From: Achromobacter pestifer
Lineage (GTDB): Bacteria > Pseudomonadota > Gammaproteobacteria > Burkholderiales > Burkholderiaceae_B
Length of the DNA: 64,000 bases
NCBI RefSeq assembly: GCF_902859625.1
Contig: NZ_CADIJX010000003.1
Coordinates: 248,001 to 312,000 of the forward strand
Reading direction: 5' to 3'
The position numbers were made by a program, and so were the translations under genes. Under the pieces are notes generated by a model that was not told the DNA's origin, did no database searches, and saw only the letters and a list, made by a program, of their open reading frames with translations. This document shows, one piece after another, positions 17,665 through 25,709 of the stretch (position 1 is the first letter of the stretch; each line of letters opens with the position of its first letter).

Positions 17665-17994
17665 TCAGGCGAGCAACTCCTCAGCCTTCTTGCCTGCCTC
17701 AAGCGCAGAGCGAAACCAAGCCGGTCGCGGCCCCATTCCGCTCCACGTGTTTCCCGTCCCATCTGCGTACTTGGCTTTCTTAACTTTCTTGACCTTCGCG
17801 CGACGCGTGGGCCCGGCCTTTCTGCGCTTCGTTGTCTGATTGCCGAATAGGTCGTCTGCCGTAAAGCCATAGACGGCAATTGCCTCTCGAATTTTTGCAG
17901 CAACCTCAACCGCTTCTTGCCTCCGAATCTTTTCGCCTTCGCGTTGCAGGCGCTCGATTTCCTTCTGGATCTGTGCGTAGGTTTGTTTTGCCAT
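17665..17994 (-). CDS. H-NS family nucleoid-associated protein
   Basis: 109 residues. An N-terminal coiled coil (QIQKEIERLQREGEKIRRQE) for oligomerisation is followed by a Lys/Arg-rich linker and a C-terminal AT-hook-like domain (YADGTGNTWSG, then RPAWFRSAL). It is the Burkholderiales-type H-NS arrangement. Mobile elements often carry such proteins to silence their own AT-rich genes and reduce host cost. The ATG is followed by a convincing N-terminus and the upstream side is AT-rich. It is convergent with the DUF72 gene. Confidence 0.9.
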   Translation of the reverse strand: MAKQTYAQIQKEIERLQREGEKIRRQEAVEVAAKIREAIAVYGFTADDLFGNQTTKRRKAGPTRRAKVKKVKKAKYADGTGNTWSGMGPRPAWFRSALEAGKKAEELLA

Positions 17995-18551
17995 TATTTA
18001 ATTTAGTCCAGCAAGCTAGAGCAGACCAAGTTCAGCCCGATTTTCCGAATTATCCCAGAAACCTGGGCCGCGATAGTTACATCGAAAAGACATGACGCTG
18101 TTTAGAGGTCAATCCCTCGTCATTGAAGAGGGATGCGGCTGGTGCAGCGTCTGTCGCTCACACCATTAGTCGGCCTTAGTACGCAGCGTTACCTGCACGT
18201 TGTCGAAGCGTCGCTCGCGCAACTCCTCAAGTTTGATCCAGAACTGGATGACACCCATATCGCCAAAGGTCTAGGCCACACAACTTGTCGTCCAGTACTT
18301 TCAAAATGTATATGTTGCGATGCAACATTCATGGCCTTATCCTTAACGAATCTGGGCGCAGGCTTTACCGCCAAGTTCAGGTTCGTGCGGACCCGAGGCG
18401 CCTCTGACGTGCTTCAAGTGTGTACCGCACTGCCTCCGCCTCCGCACCGTTTCAGCCGTCAGCAGACTGCCTTTGAAGGGTGCCTTCCCGAATCCGAGCA
18501 ACCCCGCTGCACGCCCAGGCGGGCGCTCAAATATTTGACGGAGAAAAGACG
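17995..18551. other. 557-base gap without a supported gene
   Basis: Contains the upstream region of the H-NS-like gene (AT-rich near 17995-18010) and of the esterase. The open frame at 18133-18555 looks like chance: it has no family pattern and overlaps the esterase start. No tRNA, terminator or repeat was recognised. Confidence 0.5.
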
Positions 18552-19451
18552 ATGAGTAAAGTTCAACACACGGAGGCGCGGGAGTCCGCGACCTTTGAGA
18601 CAGGCCGCGGTCTGAAGCACTTGCGATACTCGAGCGCCCAGGGCGAAAGGGACTACACGCTTTTCGTCCCGCAGGCTTGCGGGCGCAAGCCGATGCCGTT
18701 GATCATCATGCTGCATGGTTGCAAGCAGGATGCAGCGGACTTTTCGCTGGGTACCGGCATGAACGTGCTTGCCGAGAAGCACGGATGCCTTGTGGCCTAT
18801 CCGATTCAGCCACGCTATGCGAATCCTGCCAAGTGCTGGAATTGGTACAGGCCCATGCACCAGCAACGTGACATGGGCGAGCCTTCCCTTATCGCTGGGA
18901 TCACGCGGGACATCATTACCGACTTCGACGTTGATGAAGCGCGTGTTTACGTCGCTGGCCTCTCGGCTGGCGGCGCAATGGCCGCGATAATGATCAGCAC
19001 CTACCCGGACCTTTACGCAGCCGCAGGGATTCACTCCGGGCTGCCTTATCGGCGCGCCTGGGGCCTGCTCTCGGCTCTGGCCGCAATGAAGGTGGGCACG
19101 CTTGCGCCACATGCACCCCCAGGCGCCGCCACGTGGGCGCCACAGCGTCCGCTGATCGTTTTTCATGGAGACCTGGATAAGACAGTTCATCCTTCGAACG
19201 GGCGGGAACTCTTGTTGGGGTTCGAGGGCATCTCTACGACGGTTTCCCAGGAGGTCGCCGAGCAAGCCGAAGGGCGCCGATCAACGAGAAGGAAGTTGAC
19301 GCCCGCGGCTGGCGTCGACGCGGAACACTGGGTCGTTCATGACGCACCCCACGCCTGGGCAGGAGGAGAAGAGACCGGGTCGTACACGGATGTCACCGGC
19401 CCGGATGCCAGCGCCGAGATGATGCGTTTTTTTCTTGCGCATTCTAAATAG
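18552..19451 (+). CDS. PHB-depolymerase-family esterase
   Basis: 299 residues of alpha/beta-hydrolase fold. It has the oxyanion region IIMLHGCKQDA, nucleophile Ser in GLSAGG near residue 150, Asp in FHGDLDKTV, and His in DAPHAWAGG. Family members hydrolyse poly- or oligo-hydroxyalkanoates, feruloyl esters or xylan acetyl groups. No convincing signal peptide, so probably cytoplasmic. The ATG follows an ACGGAG-like site. It is convergent with, and overlaps by 8 bases, the relaxase gene. Passenger function for the ICE is unknown. Confidence 0.82.
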   Translation: MSKVQHTEARESATFETGRGLKHLRYSSAQGERDYTLFVPQACGRKPMPLIIMLHGCKQDAADFSLGTGMNVLAEKHGCLVAYPIQPRYANPAKCWNWYRPMHQQRDMGEPSLIAGITRDIITDFDVDEARVYVAGLSAGGAMAAIMISTYPDLYAAAGIHSGLPYRRAWGLLSALAAMKVGTLAPHAPPGAATWAPQRPLIVFHGDLDKTVHPSNGRELLLGFEGISTTVSQEVAEQAEGRRSTRRKLTPAAGVDAEHWVVHDAPHAWAGGEETGSYTDVTGPDASAEMMRFFLAHSK

Positions 19452-21375
19452 TCCGAATCAACGACAGATACGGGTTATTTGGCGGTACGTCAGAGAAGAT
19501 CGTACTGGGTGTCTCCAGCAGATAGCCGTGCACGCGCCTCGTCTTGCGCGGTCCTGTGACATCGCACGTCCAGATGTTCAGCCCGCTCGCCTGTTTGCGG
19601 TGCAACTGTAGCTTCTCGAAGCGCTTTTGCACCCAACGCCACTCCGGTAGGTCCTCCTGCTTTGCGAGCATGGCGATCTGTGGGCGCTCCTGGACGTAGC
19701 GCTGGAATATCCCAGGGCTGACCAGGTAGACGGTATCGGACACGGTGTGCACGAGCGCGCGCGCATCGTTGATGACCAATTTGCGTCCCTGGACGCCGTC
19801 TCGCAGCCAGCCAAGGAAGTCTTCTCCCGAGGGGGCGGCCGCGGGGCCTGTGGGTGCGGCGGGCGCGTCCGCCGCACTCGCCGTGGCTGGCGAGGCCGGT
19901 GTCGGCGATGCGCCGGGCGCTGGCGCTGACGGCGGCAGTGGGCCCGTCTCTGGCCGCACGATGCTGGGCTCCCGGGGTGTGGGCGGTACCGAGGCGGTGC
20001 CGGTAGGCACTAGGGCGTGCGGCCCCGTGTCGGACGGACTGTTTGCGCCGATCATCGAAAGCAGATCCTCCATCACATCGGGCGGCCCCGTCGGAGCCGT
20101 CGGGGAAGGCCCTGATGGGGCAGTTGGAGACAGGCGTGGCGGCGTGGTCTCCCTCGCCATTGCGGTCTCCAACGATGCAGCCGCCTGCGGTGCCGGGCCA
20201 AGCGCGTCTGCTGCTTCCGAAGTGGATTCGGTTTCAGCCACCACCGAACCCGCGAAGGGTTCGGGCCGCTCGCTGGATTCCCAGATCAGCGCCGGCGACA
20301 ACTTCAGTAGCGTGAAGCTGTGCGACCAGCCTGTGTCACTGCTGATGGTGGCTCGCCAGATCGCTTTGCCTTCAGGCGTGGGCTGCAGCATGCCGTGGTC
20401 CTGCAGCACGTTGAAGACTGCGGTGTTGCTGGCGGGAATGCCGTCGATACCCTGGGACAGGAGGTGCGCGCGTAGCTTGTCCGAGACGGTTTTGGAGACG
20501 AGCCAGAGCGCCTCCTGTGTCAGCCAGCCGTCCGACGCCTGGGGCTGGTTGATCTTCAGTTCCTCCTTGAGCAGGTAGCGCAGCCCGTCGAGCAATTTGC
20601 GTTGCAACGCGTGCTTGGGCGCCGCCATCGCCTTCGCCGGATCGCCCCCCAGCGCCTGGGCCACCGAGGCGCGGTCGGCCTGTCTCACCAGTTCCCCCAG
20701 CGTCCCGGCATGCTCGTACTGGCCGGCCAGCACATAGAGCAGCGCTGACCATAGTGCCGGATAGCCGCTCAACCAGTCGAAGATGGCGGGATCGAGCAAC
20801 TGGTGGTAGAGCAGGCCCGTCGCCGCGCTGTGGAGCCGGTATTCGCGGTCTGTCCGGTAGCGGAAGCGGTAGGGGCGCTGCATTGGGCCGTGCCAGGGAT
20901 GCCAGGTGGTGCCGTCGGCCAGCTCGACGTGCAGGTCCACCGCGATCTTGCCGATGTCATGCAGCAGCGCCGCGTAGGCCGCCGCGGCTGTCCAGGCCTC
21001 GGCCTGCGCCGCCTGGTCTTCTGGCGTGGCACCGGCGGGCAGCAAGTGAGACTGTCGCAACTTGAGGGCATACGCCACGATCTCCAGGCCATGGTCCAGC
21101 ATGCCGCCGGGGTACGCGTGATGATGACTCTCGGAGGCTGGGAACTGCTGGACCAGTTCGGCGTAGCGCTCCAACGGTGCGAGGTACAGCGCCTTGAACT
21201 GTTTGCGCGACAGCGACGTGCGCTGCCAGATGTGCTCCAGCAAACGTTGACGGCGGGGCGTCGCCAGCAGCGCCGCGGCCGGCTCCGGTCGCAGCGGCCC
21301 TTTGCCCTTTGCGGCGGCGTCCATCGGCGGAGCGGGCGCTCGCGCGGCGGCCTTTCGTTGGAACAGCGTGAACAT
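19444..21375 (-). CDS. traI: MobH-family relaxase (TraI_2 type)
   Basis: 643 residues. The N-terminal TraI_2 domain has a His triplet at 84-86 and the HD-type metal motif LLHDIGK at 138-143, the hallmark of MobH relaxases. A long Pro/Ala/Ser/Thr-rich linker (about residues 380-530) leads to the C-terminal TraI_2_C domain (EDFLGWLRDGVQ onward). It nicks oriT, stays bound to the strand and is delivered with it through the TraD/T4SS apparatus encoded downstream. It lies apart from the mating-pair operon, as in ICEclc-type elements. Confidence 0.9.
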   Translation of the reverse strand: MFTLFQRKAAARAPAPPMDAAAKGKGPLRPEPAAALLATPRRQRLLEHIWQRTSLSRKQFKALYLAPLERYAELVQQFPASESHHHAYPGGMLDHGLEIVAYALKLRQSHLLPAGATPEDQAAQAEAWTAAAAYAALLHDIGKIAVDLHVELADGTTWHPWHGPMQRPYRFRYRTDREYRLHSAATGLLYHQLLDPAIFDWLSGYPALWSALLYVLAGQYEHAGTLGELVRQADRASVAQALGGDPAKAMAAPKHALQRKLLDGLRYLLKEELKINQPQASDGWLTQEALWLVSKTVSDKLRAHLLSQGIDGIPASNTAVFNVLQDHGMLQPTPEGKAIWRATISSDTGWSHSFTLLKLSPALIWESSERPEPFAGSVVAETESTSEAADALGPAPQAAASLETAMARETTPPRLSPTAPSGPSPTAPTGPPDVMEDLLSMIGANSPSDTGPHALVPTGTASVPPTPREPSIVRPETGPLPPSAPAPGASPTPASPATASAADAPAAPTGPAAAPSGEDFLGWLRDGVQGRKLVINDARALVHTVSDTVYLVSPGIFQRYVQERPQIAMLAKQEDLPEWRWVQKRFEKLQLHRKQASGLNIWTCDVTGPRKTRRVHGYLLETPSTIFSDVPPNNPYLSLIRTI

Positions 21376-21399
21376 CGAAACACCTGAAGTGGCGGCCGG

Positions 21400-21495
21400 C
21401 GGGGTGCCTTTTTCCTTTTCGGGTAGGGCCTTTCCCCTTGCTCCCCATTCCCTTCAACCCTTCCCAGCCTTTTCCCGTTGTCACCCCTTTCTACC
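21400..21495. other. Pyrimidine-rich tract upstream of the relaxase (purine-rich on the relaxase strand)
   Basis: On the + strand this stretch is almost all C and T with repeated CCCTT/CCTTT units, so on the relaxase coding strand it is a GGGAA/AAGG-type polypurine leader. It ends about 30 bases from the relaxase start. Strand asymmetry beside a relaxase gene is compatible with an origin-of-transfer region or a translation-control leader. No nic-site consensus was recognised. Confidence 0.35.
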
Positions 21496-21641
21496 GGACG
21501 CGGGCGAACTTGCGCGCTTCAATGCGGCTATGCGCGCCCCTGGTTGTTGCGCGGGCGGTGCCGAATGCAGCCTGATGCTTGTTGGCAAAGGCCCAAGGCC
21601 CGGTTTACATTGGAATTGGGCAATGACTTATGGAGGTCTCT

Positions 21642-21917
21642 ATGGCGACAAGGACCATCCGCAATATCGATGACCAGGCCAAGGCGCAACTTCGCGTGCA
21701 GGCGGCCGAGCACGGACGCGCAATGGAGGATGGGGCACGCTACATTCTGCGCACCGCGCTGTCGATCGAGCCGGCGCAGGGCGCATCGCTGGTCGATGCG
21801 ATCCGAGCGCGCGTGGTGCCACTTGGCGGCATCGAACTCGAATTGCCGGCGCGTGAGCCGATTCGCACCCCGCCCAATTCCAACACCAGACCACCGTCAA
21901 CGACACCGACCGCTTGA
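21642..21917 (+). CDS. FitA-like ribbon-helix-helix antitoxin, orphan
   Basis: 91 residues. The Arc/FitA ribbon-helix-helix is evident (TIRNIDDQAKAQLRVQAAEH, then ARYILRTAL) with the usual tail ending LPAREPIRTPP. The last ~15 residues look unlike the family and no vapC/fitB toxin follows, so the locus seems to have been cut just inside the antitoxin's 3' end. A GGAGGT site precedes the ATG. It may still bind DNA and could neutralise a related toxin elsewhere. Confidence 0.8.
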   Translation: MATRTIRNIDDQAKAQLRVQAAEHGRAMEDGARYILRTALSIEPAQGASLVDAIRARVVPLGGIELELPAREPIRTPPNSNTRPPSTTPTA

Positions 21918-22020
21918 ATGCAGCTGTGCTGTCTCCTCGATGTGCTCCCGCACAGTTGGAGGCCAACTCGCCATTCGGTACTGAATTTGGTGCCATTTAC
22001 CCCTTATTTAGTACAAAAGA

Positions 22021-22299
22021 GTGCATACCTTGAACAATACCGTGACCGCCGCCGAGATCAAGCGCCGTGGCATGGCTGCCATCGAAGAGGGCCTGCGGCG
22101 TGGTCCTGTGCATATCGTCAAACGTAATAAGGCAGCCGCTGTGGTGCTGTCCGAGGAGGAATACCAGCGCCTCATCGGGGGACAGCCGCAGGGGCGCCCG
22201 GGGATGACGGCGCTGCAGTGGCTGCTGTTGCAGCCGGCCACTGGTACACGGGACAAGGCGAACATCGACGAGTCACTGGCTGAAGAGCGAGCCTGGTGA
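22021..22299 (+). CDS. Phd/YefM-like antitoxin
   Basis: 92 residues from GTG (a TTG 9 bases later is also possible). The N-terminal Phd/YefM domain is TVTAAEIKRRGMAAIEEG with the strand AAVVLSEEEYQRL; the C-terminal part (GMTALQWLL, then DESLAEERAW) would wrap the toxin. Its stop overlaps the GTG of a broken PIN toxin, as expected for an antitoxin-toxin pair. The toxin is no longer functional (see next entry). Confidence 0.8.
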   Translation: MHTLNNTVTAAEIKRRGMAAIEEGLRRGPVHIVKRNKAAAVVLSEEEYQRLIGGQPQGRPGMTALQWLLLQPATGTRDKANIDESLAEERAW

Positions 22300-22386
22300 T
22301 TGCATTTTCCGATGCCAGCGCTCGAATATCTCATCGAGGGCGAGAAGCCGCCCGCGAACCGCGTTCGCCACCGGTTTGCCGCCTGA
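22296..22386 (+). pseudogene. VapC (PIN) toxin remnant, frameshifted and truncated
   Basis: Starting at GTG overlapping the antitoxin stop, the frame reads VIAFSDASA, the first PIN-domain strand with its metal-binding Asp. The match then continues in another frame as EYLIEGEKPPANRVRHRFAA before a stop. Together they resemble the first ~30 residues of a VapC toxin with one single-base deletion and loss of the rest. Inactivated toxin. Confidence 0.6.
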
Positions 22387-22503
22387 GGGGCAGGACTGAC
22401 GCAGCTCTGGGGCCCATGCCAGCGCCGAGGCTGCCCACTGCAGCACATTTGTACCCGCCGCCAGAAGGGAGGCTGTACTCAGCGCTGAATTTCGATCATA
22501 ATG

Positions 22504-22523
22504 ACCATATCGATCAATATGGT
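22504..22523. promoter_or_regulatory. Palindromic operator upstream of the Phd/PIN pair
   Basis: A perfect inverted repeat ACCATAT-cgatca-ATATGGT overlaps the position expected for the promoter and ends 12 bases before the antitoxin ATG. Phd/YefM antitoxins autoregulate through such palindromes. A GGAGGT ribosome site follows directly. Confidence 0.6.
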
Positions 22524-22535
22524 TGGAGGTCTTCT

Positions 22536-22808
22536 ATGATCACCGAAATAAATGCCGTGAACTTCAGGCAGAACCTGGGCGAAATGCTCAACCAGGTGCA
22601 GTACCGCAACGACAGCATCGTCATCAACAAGGACGGCAAGCCGGTCGCGGCACTTGTCGACGCGGAGCTGTTCGCCCGCATCCGCCGCATGCGGGAGCGT
22701 TTCGACGCCCTGAGCGACCGGATCGCCCAGGCGTATGCCGGTGTGCCGGTCGACGAAGGCTTGGCAGAGATCGACGCCGCCGTGGCGGCCGAACGAAAGC
22801 AGCGCTGA
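22536..22808 (+). CDS. Phd/YefM family antitoxin (paired with the PIN toxin)
   Basis: 90 residues. The classic pattern is clear: MITEINAVNFRQNLGEMLNQ, a central VINKDGKPVAALVDAELF, and a charged C-terminal helix that would bind the toxin. The ATG follows GGAGGT and a palindromic operator. The stop overlaps the toxin start (TGATG). This is the only toxin-antitoxin locus in the window that looks intact, so it could stabilise the ICE. Confidence 0.88.
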   Translation: MITEINAVNFRQNLGEMLNQVQYRNDSIVINKDGKPVAALVDAELFARIRRMRERFDALSDRIAQAYAGVPVDEGLAEIDAAVAAERKQR

Positions 22809-23221
22809 TGTCGGGACTGCGTGTCGTGCTCGATACCAACGTACTGGTGTCGGGGTTGGCCTATCCGAGCAGCGTGCCCGGACGCATCGTCACCGCTTGG
22901 CGTCGGGGTGGGCTGGAGGTGGTGTTGTCGCACTACATTCTCGATGAGATGGTCAGGGTATTGCCACGCCTGCCGAGGGTTCAGATGACGCCTGCCGAAA
23001 TCCGCGATCTGGCCGACAGCTTCATGTTCCTCGCGGACGTTGTCGAGCCTGAAGGAACGCCGGACACGAATCTGCGCGATCCTGCCGACCAGCCCGTGCT
23101 GCTGACGCTGAAGGCCGCGAAAGCAGACTACCTGATCACCGGCGACAAGGATCTGCTTGTCTTGGCGGGGGATTACCCCATCGTTACTCCCGCGGAATTC
23201 TGGACGCGGCACGGGACGTGA
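22808..23221 (+). CDS. PIN-domain ribonuclease toxin
   Basis: 137 residues of the 'putative toxin component, PIN family' group. Metal-binding acidic residues appear in order: VLDTNVLVSG at the N-terminus, YILDEM, NLRDPADQPVL and TGDKDLLVL near the C-terminus. PIN toxins cleave RNA, often tRNA. It is translationally coupled to the antitoxin through TGATG. Length and motif set are complete, so probably active. Confidence 0.87.
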   Translation: MSGLRVVLDTNVLVSGLAYPSSVPGRIVTAWRRGGLEVVLSHYILDEMVRVLPRLPRVQMTPAEIRDLADSFMFLADVVEPEGTPDTNLRDPADQPVLLTLKAAKADYLITGDKDLLVLAGDYPIVTPAEFWTRHGT

Positions 23222-23369
23222 TTGGACGTCGCATGAAAATCAACCGTTGTTTGAAGCAGCCTTGCGGGGTGTCAGTCGCCCACGGCGATATAGATAGGTA
23301 CGCTCGGGTATTCGCGTGTAGAACTAAAGGCTAAACTAATAAGCTATCAGTCAATATCGGCCTAGAAGA

Positions 23370-23801
23370 ATGAAGCCCCGTCGATCCGTAAATCCAAAAC
23401 GCAAGTTGCGTGCAGCGCCGCAGAGCGAGGTTGAGCGCGGCTGGTTGGACGTGGCCGCCAGCAAGGTGGCGTATGGAGGGAACCCTGAGCATAAGCGCAA
23501 CCCTGGCGACTTCGGACTCCAGCCACCAGCCCAACCGCGTCAGGGCAAATCGCTGTGCGACCATGCCGAACTGTTCAGGCGCAGCGAAGCGGTTGCGCTC
23601 CTGCGGACGGCTTTCCGGCGCGGCTTGGTCAGCATCCAGGAACGCAACGGTTGGCCGCAGAATGTCTGGGCTGTCGCCGCGAACGGTGTACCGCTTGAGG
23701 CCATGTTGGAGAATGCAGAGACTGGCACCTATCACGGCTACCCGATGCTCCCCAGCGATCCCCTGATTGGCGACGTGCTCGCCCGGTGGGAGGCGCAATG
23801 A
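23370..23801 (+). CDS. Hypothetical protein coupled to an IrrE-like protein
   Basis: 143 residues with a basic N-terminus (KPRRSVNPKRKLR) and a more conserved-looking C-terminal half (GLVSIQERNGWPQNVWAVAANGVPLEAMLENAETGTYHGYP), where the strand pattern suggests a small alpha/beta domain. I do not recognise the family. Its stop overlaps the next gene as ATGA, so the two proteins probably act together. It lies between the toxin-antitoxin cluster and the conjugation genes, in variable cargo space. Confidence 0.7.
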   Translation: MKPRRSVNPKRKLRAAPQSEVERGWLDVAASKVAYGGNPEHKRNPGDFGLQPPAQPRQGKSLCDHAELFRRSEAVALLRTAFRRGLVSIQERNGWPQNVWAVAANGVPLEAMLENAETGTYHGYPMLPSDPLIGDVLARWEAQ

Positions 23802-25141
23802 CCTTCTCGATCGACTTCAACTGGCTGTCTTCCCAGCACGAGGCCCCTGAAGTTAGCCAGACGGGGGCGACATTGCGGATCGGCTTGGATGACGCCGTCC
23901 TGACCCGGAATGTCGACGACTGGTCGAAAACGGTGAGCGACGACGTACGGCTGTCCGCCTATCCCTTGGCCCTGTGGTTCGCCGCGAACTGGTGGCGATT
24001 GCGCTGGGAGTCGCTTGCGTCGGGCAAGCCGAGCCTGTCGTGGCGGATGTCGCATGAACTGGCTGCAGCGGGCTATGGCTATGTGTGGCCACGCGTGCTC
24101 TTCGCGTCCGACGGAGAAGTAATCGAAGTGTGGTCCGAACCGGGGGAGAACTCGCCCGCGGCACCGGTCACGTATCTGACGCAGACGCACGGCTTCGTGC
24201 CTGCCGGGGACTTCGAGCGAACTGTCGATGGGTTTGTGCAGAGCGTGCTTGCGCGTTTGGACAAGGTCGAACTACGCGGAACGAGCCTGCACGAGCTCTG
24301 GAACGAGCTGCGACACGAGCGAGACGATAAGGACCTGGCCACATACCGGCGCTTGGAAGCCGTTGCAGGCTTTGATCCCGGCGAGGGACCCGATGACATC
24401 CTGGGCCGCCTTGAGGAGTTTGTGCCTGCCGCAGGGGCGGAAGCCGTTCAAGAGATCGCCACGCTCTGCGGCAGTGGGCAGTCCACGCAGGTGCTGGACG
24501 ATGTGAGTCGGCTGGTTCACGAGCCCGGGCTGGAGGCGACCCCAGACGATGCGGCAACGAGGGGCCAGGACGCCAGGCGGGTGAATCCACGCTTGCCCGC
24601 GTGGGTCCGAGGCAAGGAGATGGCATTGGCGGTTCGGCACCATCTGGGCTGGAACGGCCAACCGGTTTCCAACGAGGACCTTTGCGGTCTGCTGGGCGTG
24701 GCGCCTGGCACCGCTATGGATACCCGCCACGGCTCGCGCGCGAAGCTTGCGCTGGCTGTGCGGCACGATCGGCGCAATCTCAGCCTGCATCTACGCCCGC
24801 GGACCGAACCCGCGCGTCGATTCGAACTGGCGCGGTTTCTTTACGACCACGCCGTCGCGGTCGACCAGGATCGATGGTTACCGGTGACCGGCGCGAAGAC
24901 GTCGCGGCAGAAGGCTCAGCGCGCCTTTGCGGCGGAGTTTCTGTGCCCGATCGAAAGCTTGAAGGACTTCCTCGATGAGGACTATTCTGATGACATGATC
25001 GATGATGCCGCCCAGCACTTCAATGTCGATGTCCAGGCCGTTCGGACTCAACTCGTGAACAACTATTTGTTGCCGCGCGAGTTTCTTCCGGGCATGGATC
25101 GCAGCAGCGTGTTTCCTTACCGCCAGGATGCTGCCGCTTAG
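23798..25141 (+). CDS. ImmA/IrrE-like protein with a degenerate metalloprotease motif
   Basis: 447 residues. The C-terminal third resembles ImmA/IrrE endopeptidases: RFELARFLYDH near residue 340 sits where the family has FTLAHELGHH, and QRAFAAEFLCP near residue 376 matches the conserved FAAEFLMP helix. The HExxH residues are all replaced (His to Arg, Glu to Phe, His to Asp), so it should not be a zinc protease. The N-terminal ~250 residues are of unknown type. It is coupled by ATGA to the small gene before it. A sensor or adaptor role is possible. Confidence 0.65.
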   Translation: MTFSIDFNWLSSQHEAPEVSQTGATLRIGLDDAVLTRNVDDWSKTVSDDVRLSAYPLALWFAANWWRLRWESLASGKPSLSWRMSHELAAAGYGYVWPRVLFASDGEVIEVWSEPGENSPAAPVTYLTQTHGFVPAGDFERTVDGFVQSVLARLDKVELRGTSLHELWNELRHERDDKDLATYRRLEAVAGFDPGEGPDDILGRLEEFVPAAGAEAVQEIATLCGSGQSTQVLDDVSRLVHEPGLEATPDDAATRGQDARRVNPRLPAWVRGKEMALAVRHHLGWNGQPVSNEDLCGLLGVAPGTAMDTRHGSRAKLALAVRHDRRNLSLHLRPRTEPARRFELARFLYDHAVAVDQDRWLPVTGAKTSRQKAQRAFAAEFLCPIESLKDFLDEDYSDDMIDDAAQHFNVDVQAVRTQLVNNYLLPREFLPGMDRSSVFPYRQDAAA

Positions 25142-25236
25142 GGCTTGGTCCTGGCGCGCACGCTCTCGAACAGCAGTGGGACCAAGGCCGGGCAAGAGAT
25201 ATACGGCCATCATGCTAAACGCATGGCAACGCATCC

Positions 25237-25270
25237 CTTGGGGGGCTGGCGACGAGCCAGTGGCCCCAAG
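25237..25270. repeat. Imperfect hairpin between the IrrE-like gene and DUF3742
   Basis: Outer arms CTTGGGG / CCCCAAG and inner arms CTGGC / GCCAG around a 5-base loop. It lies about 95 bases after the IrrE-like stop. There is no T-run. It could be a terminator without a U-tract or a regulatory structure ahead of DUF3742. Confidence 0.45.
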
Positions 25271-25332
25271 CAATGCAGCCGGTAAGGGCCGCTCTAGAGT
25301 ACGGAATAACCAAGATTCTCGAGGTAACCGAG

Positions 25333-25701
25333 ATGAATGCAACGATACGTTCAGGTAGCAGCAACGCGGAACGCTTCGGCCGCTGGCTCGGTCGTGGATG
25401 GCGCGTGTTCGCTCGGCAAGAGCGGCGTGTCCTGAGCGTGATGACCGGTGCTGGCCTCTCTTTCGCAATGGCAAAGGGATTGCTCTGGGTGGCGAGAGTC
25501 GTCCTCCTCGCTCTCGCCCTGTACGTCTCTTTCTGGCTGGCGCTATTGGCGGCTTTCGCCATTACGGCGGCGTGGGTGGCGCGGAATTCGGACTGCGAAG
25601 ACGATGAAAAGCAGCCCGAATGGCGGGATGGTCACGATGGATTCGGCCTGTACGACAAAAGCGAGTGGCGCATTGATATGGGCGATTCGGACGAGCGCTG
25701 A
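25333..25701 (+). CDS. DUF3742 family ICE protein
   Basis: 122 residues. A basic N-terminus (RFGRWLGRGWRVF) is followed by a hydrophobic pair of segments (VARVVLLALALYVSFWLALLA) and an acidic C-terminal tail. DUF3742 proteins are regularly found convergent to traG in ICEclc-class elements, and that is the position here (8 bases from the traG stop, opposite strand). Probably a small inner-membrane accessory protein. Function unknown. Confidence 0.8.
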   Translation: MNATIRSGSSNAERFGRWLGRGWRVFARQERRVLSVMTGAGLSFAMAKGLLWVARVVLLALALYVSFWLALLAAFAITAAWVARNSDCEDDEKQPEWRDGHDGFGLYDKSEWRIDMGDSDER

Positions 25702-25709
25702 ACCGCCGC

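Noticed and set aside
18133-18555. 140-codon + strand frame before the esterase
   Set aside because: No recognisable domain and it overlaps the esterase ribosome site and start; treated as intergenic.
23798-25141. Active ImmA/IrrE zinc protease
   Set aside because: The HExxH position reads RFLYD, so zinc-binding and catalytic residues are missing.
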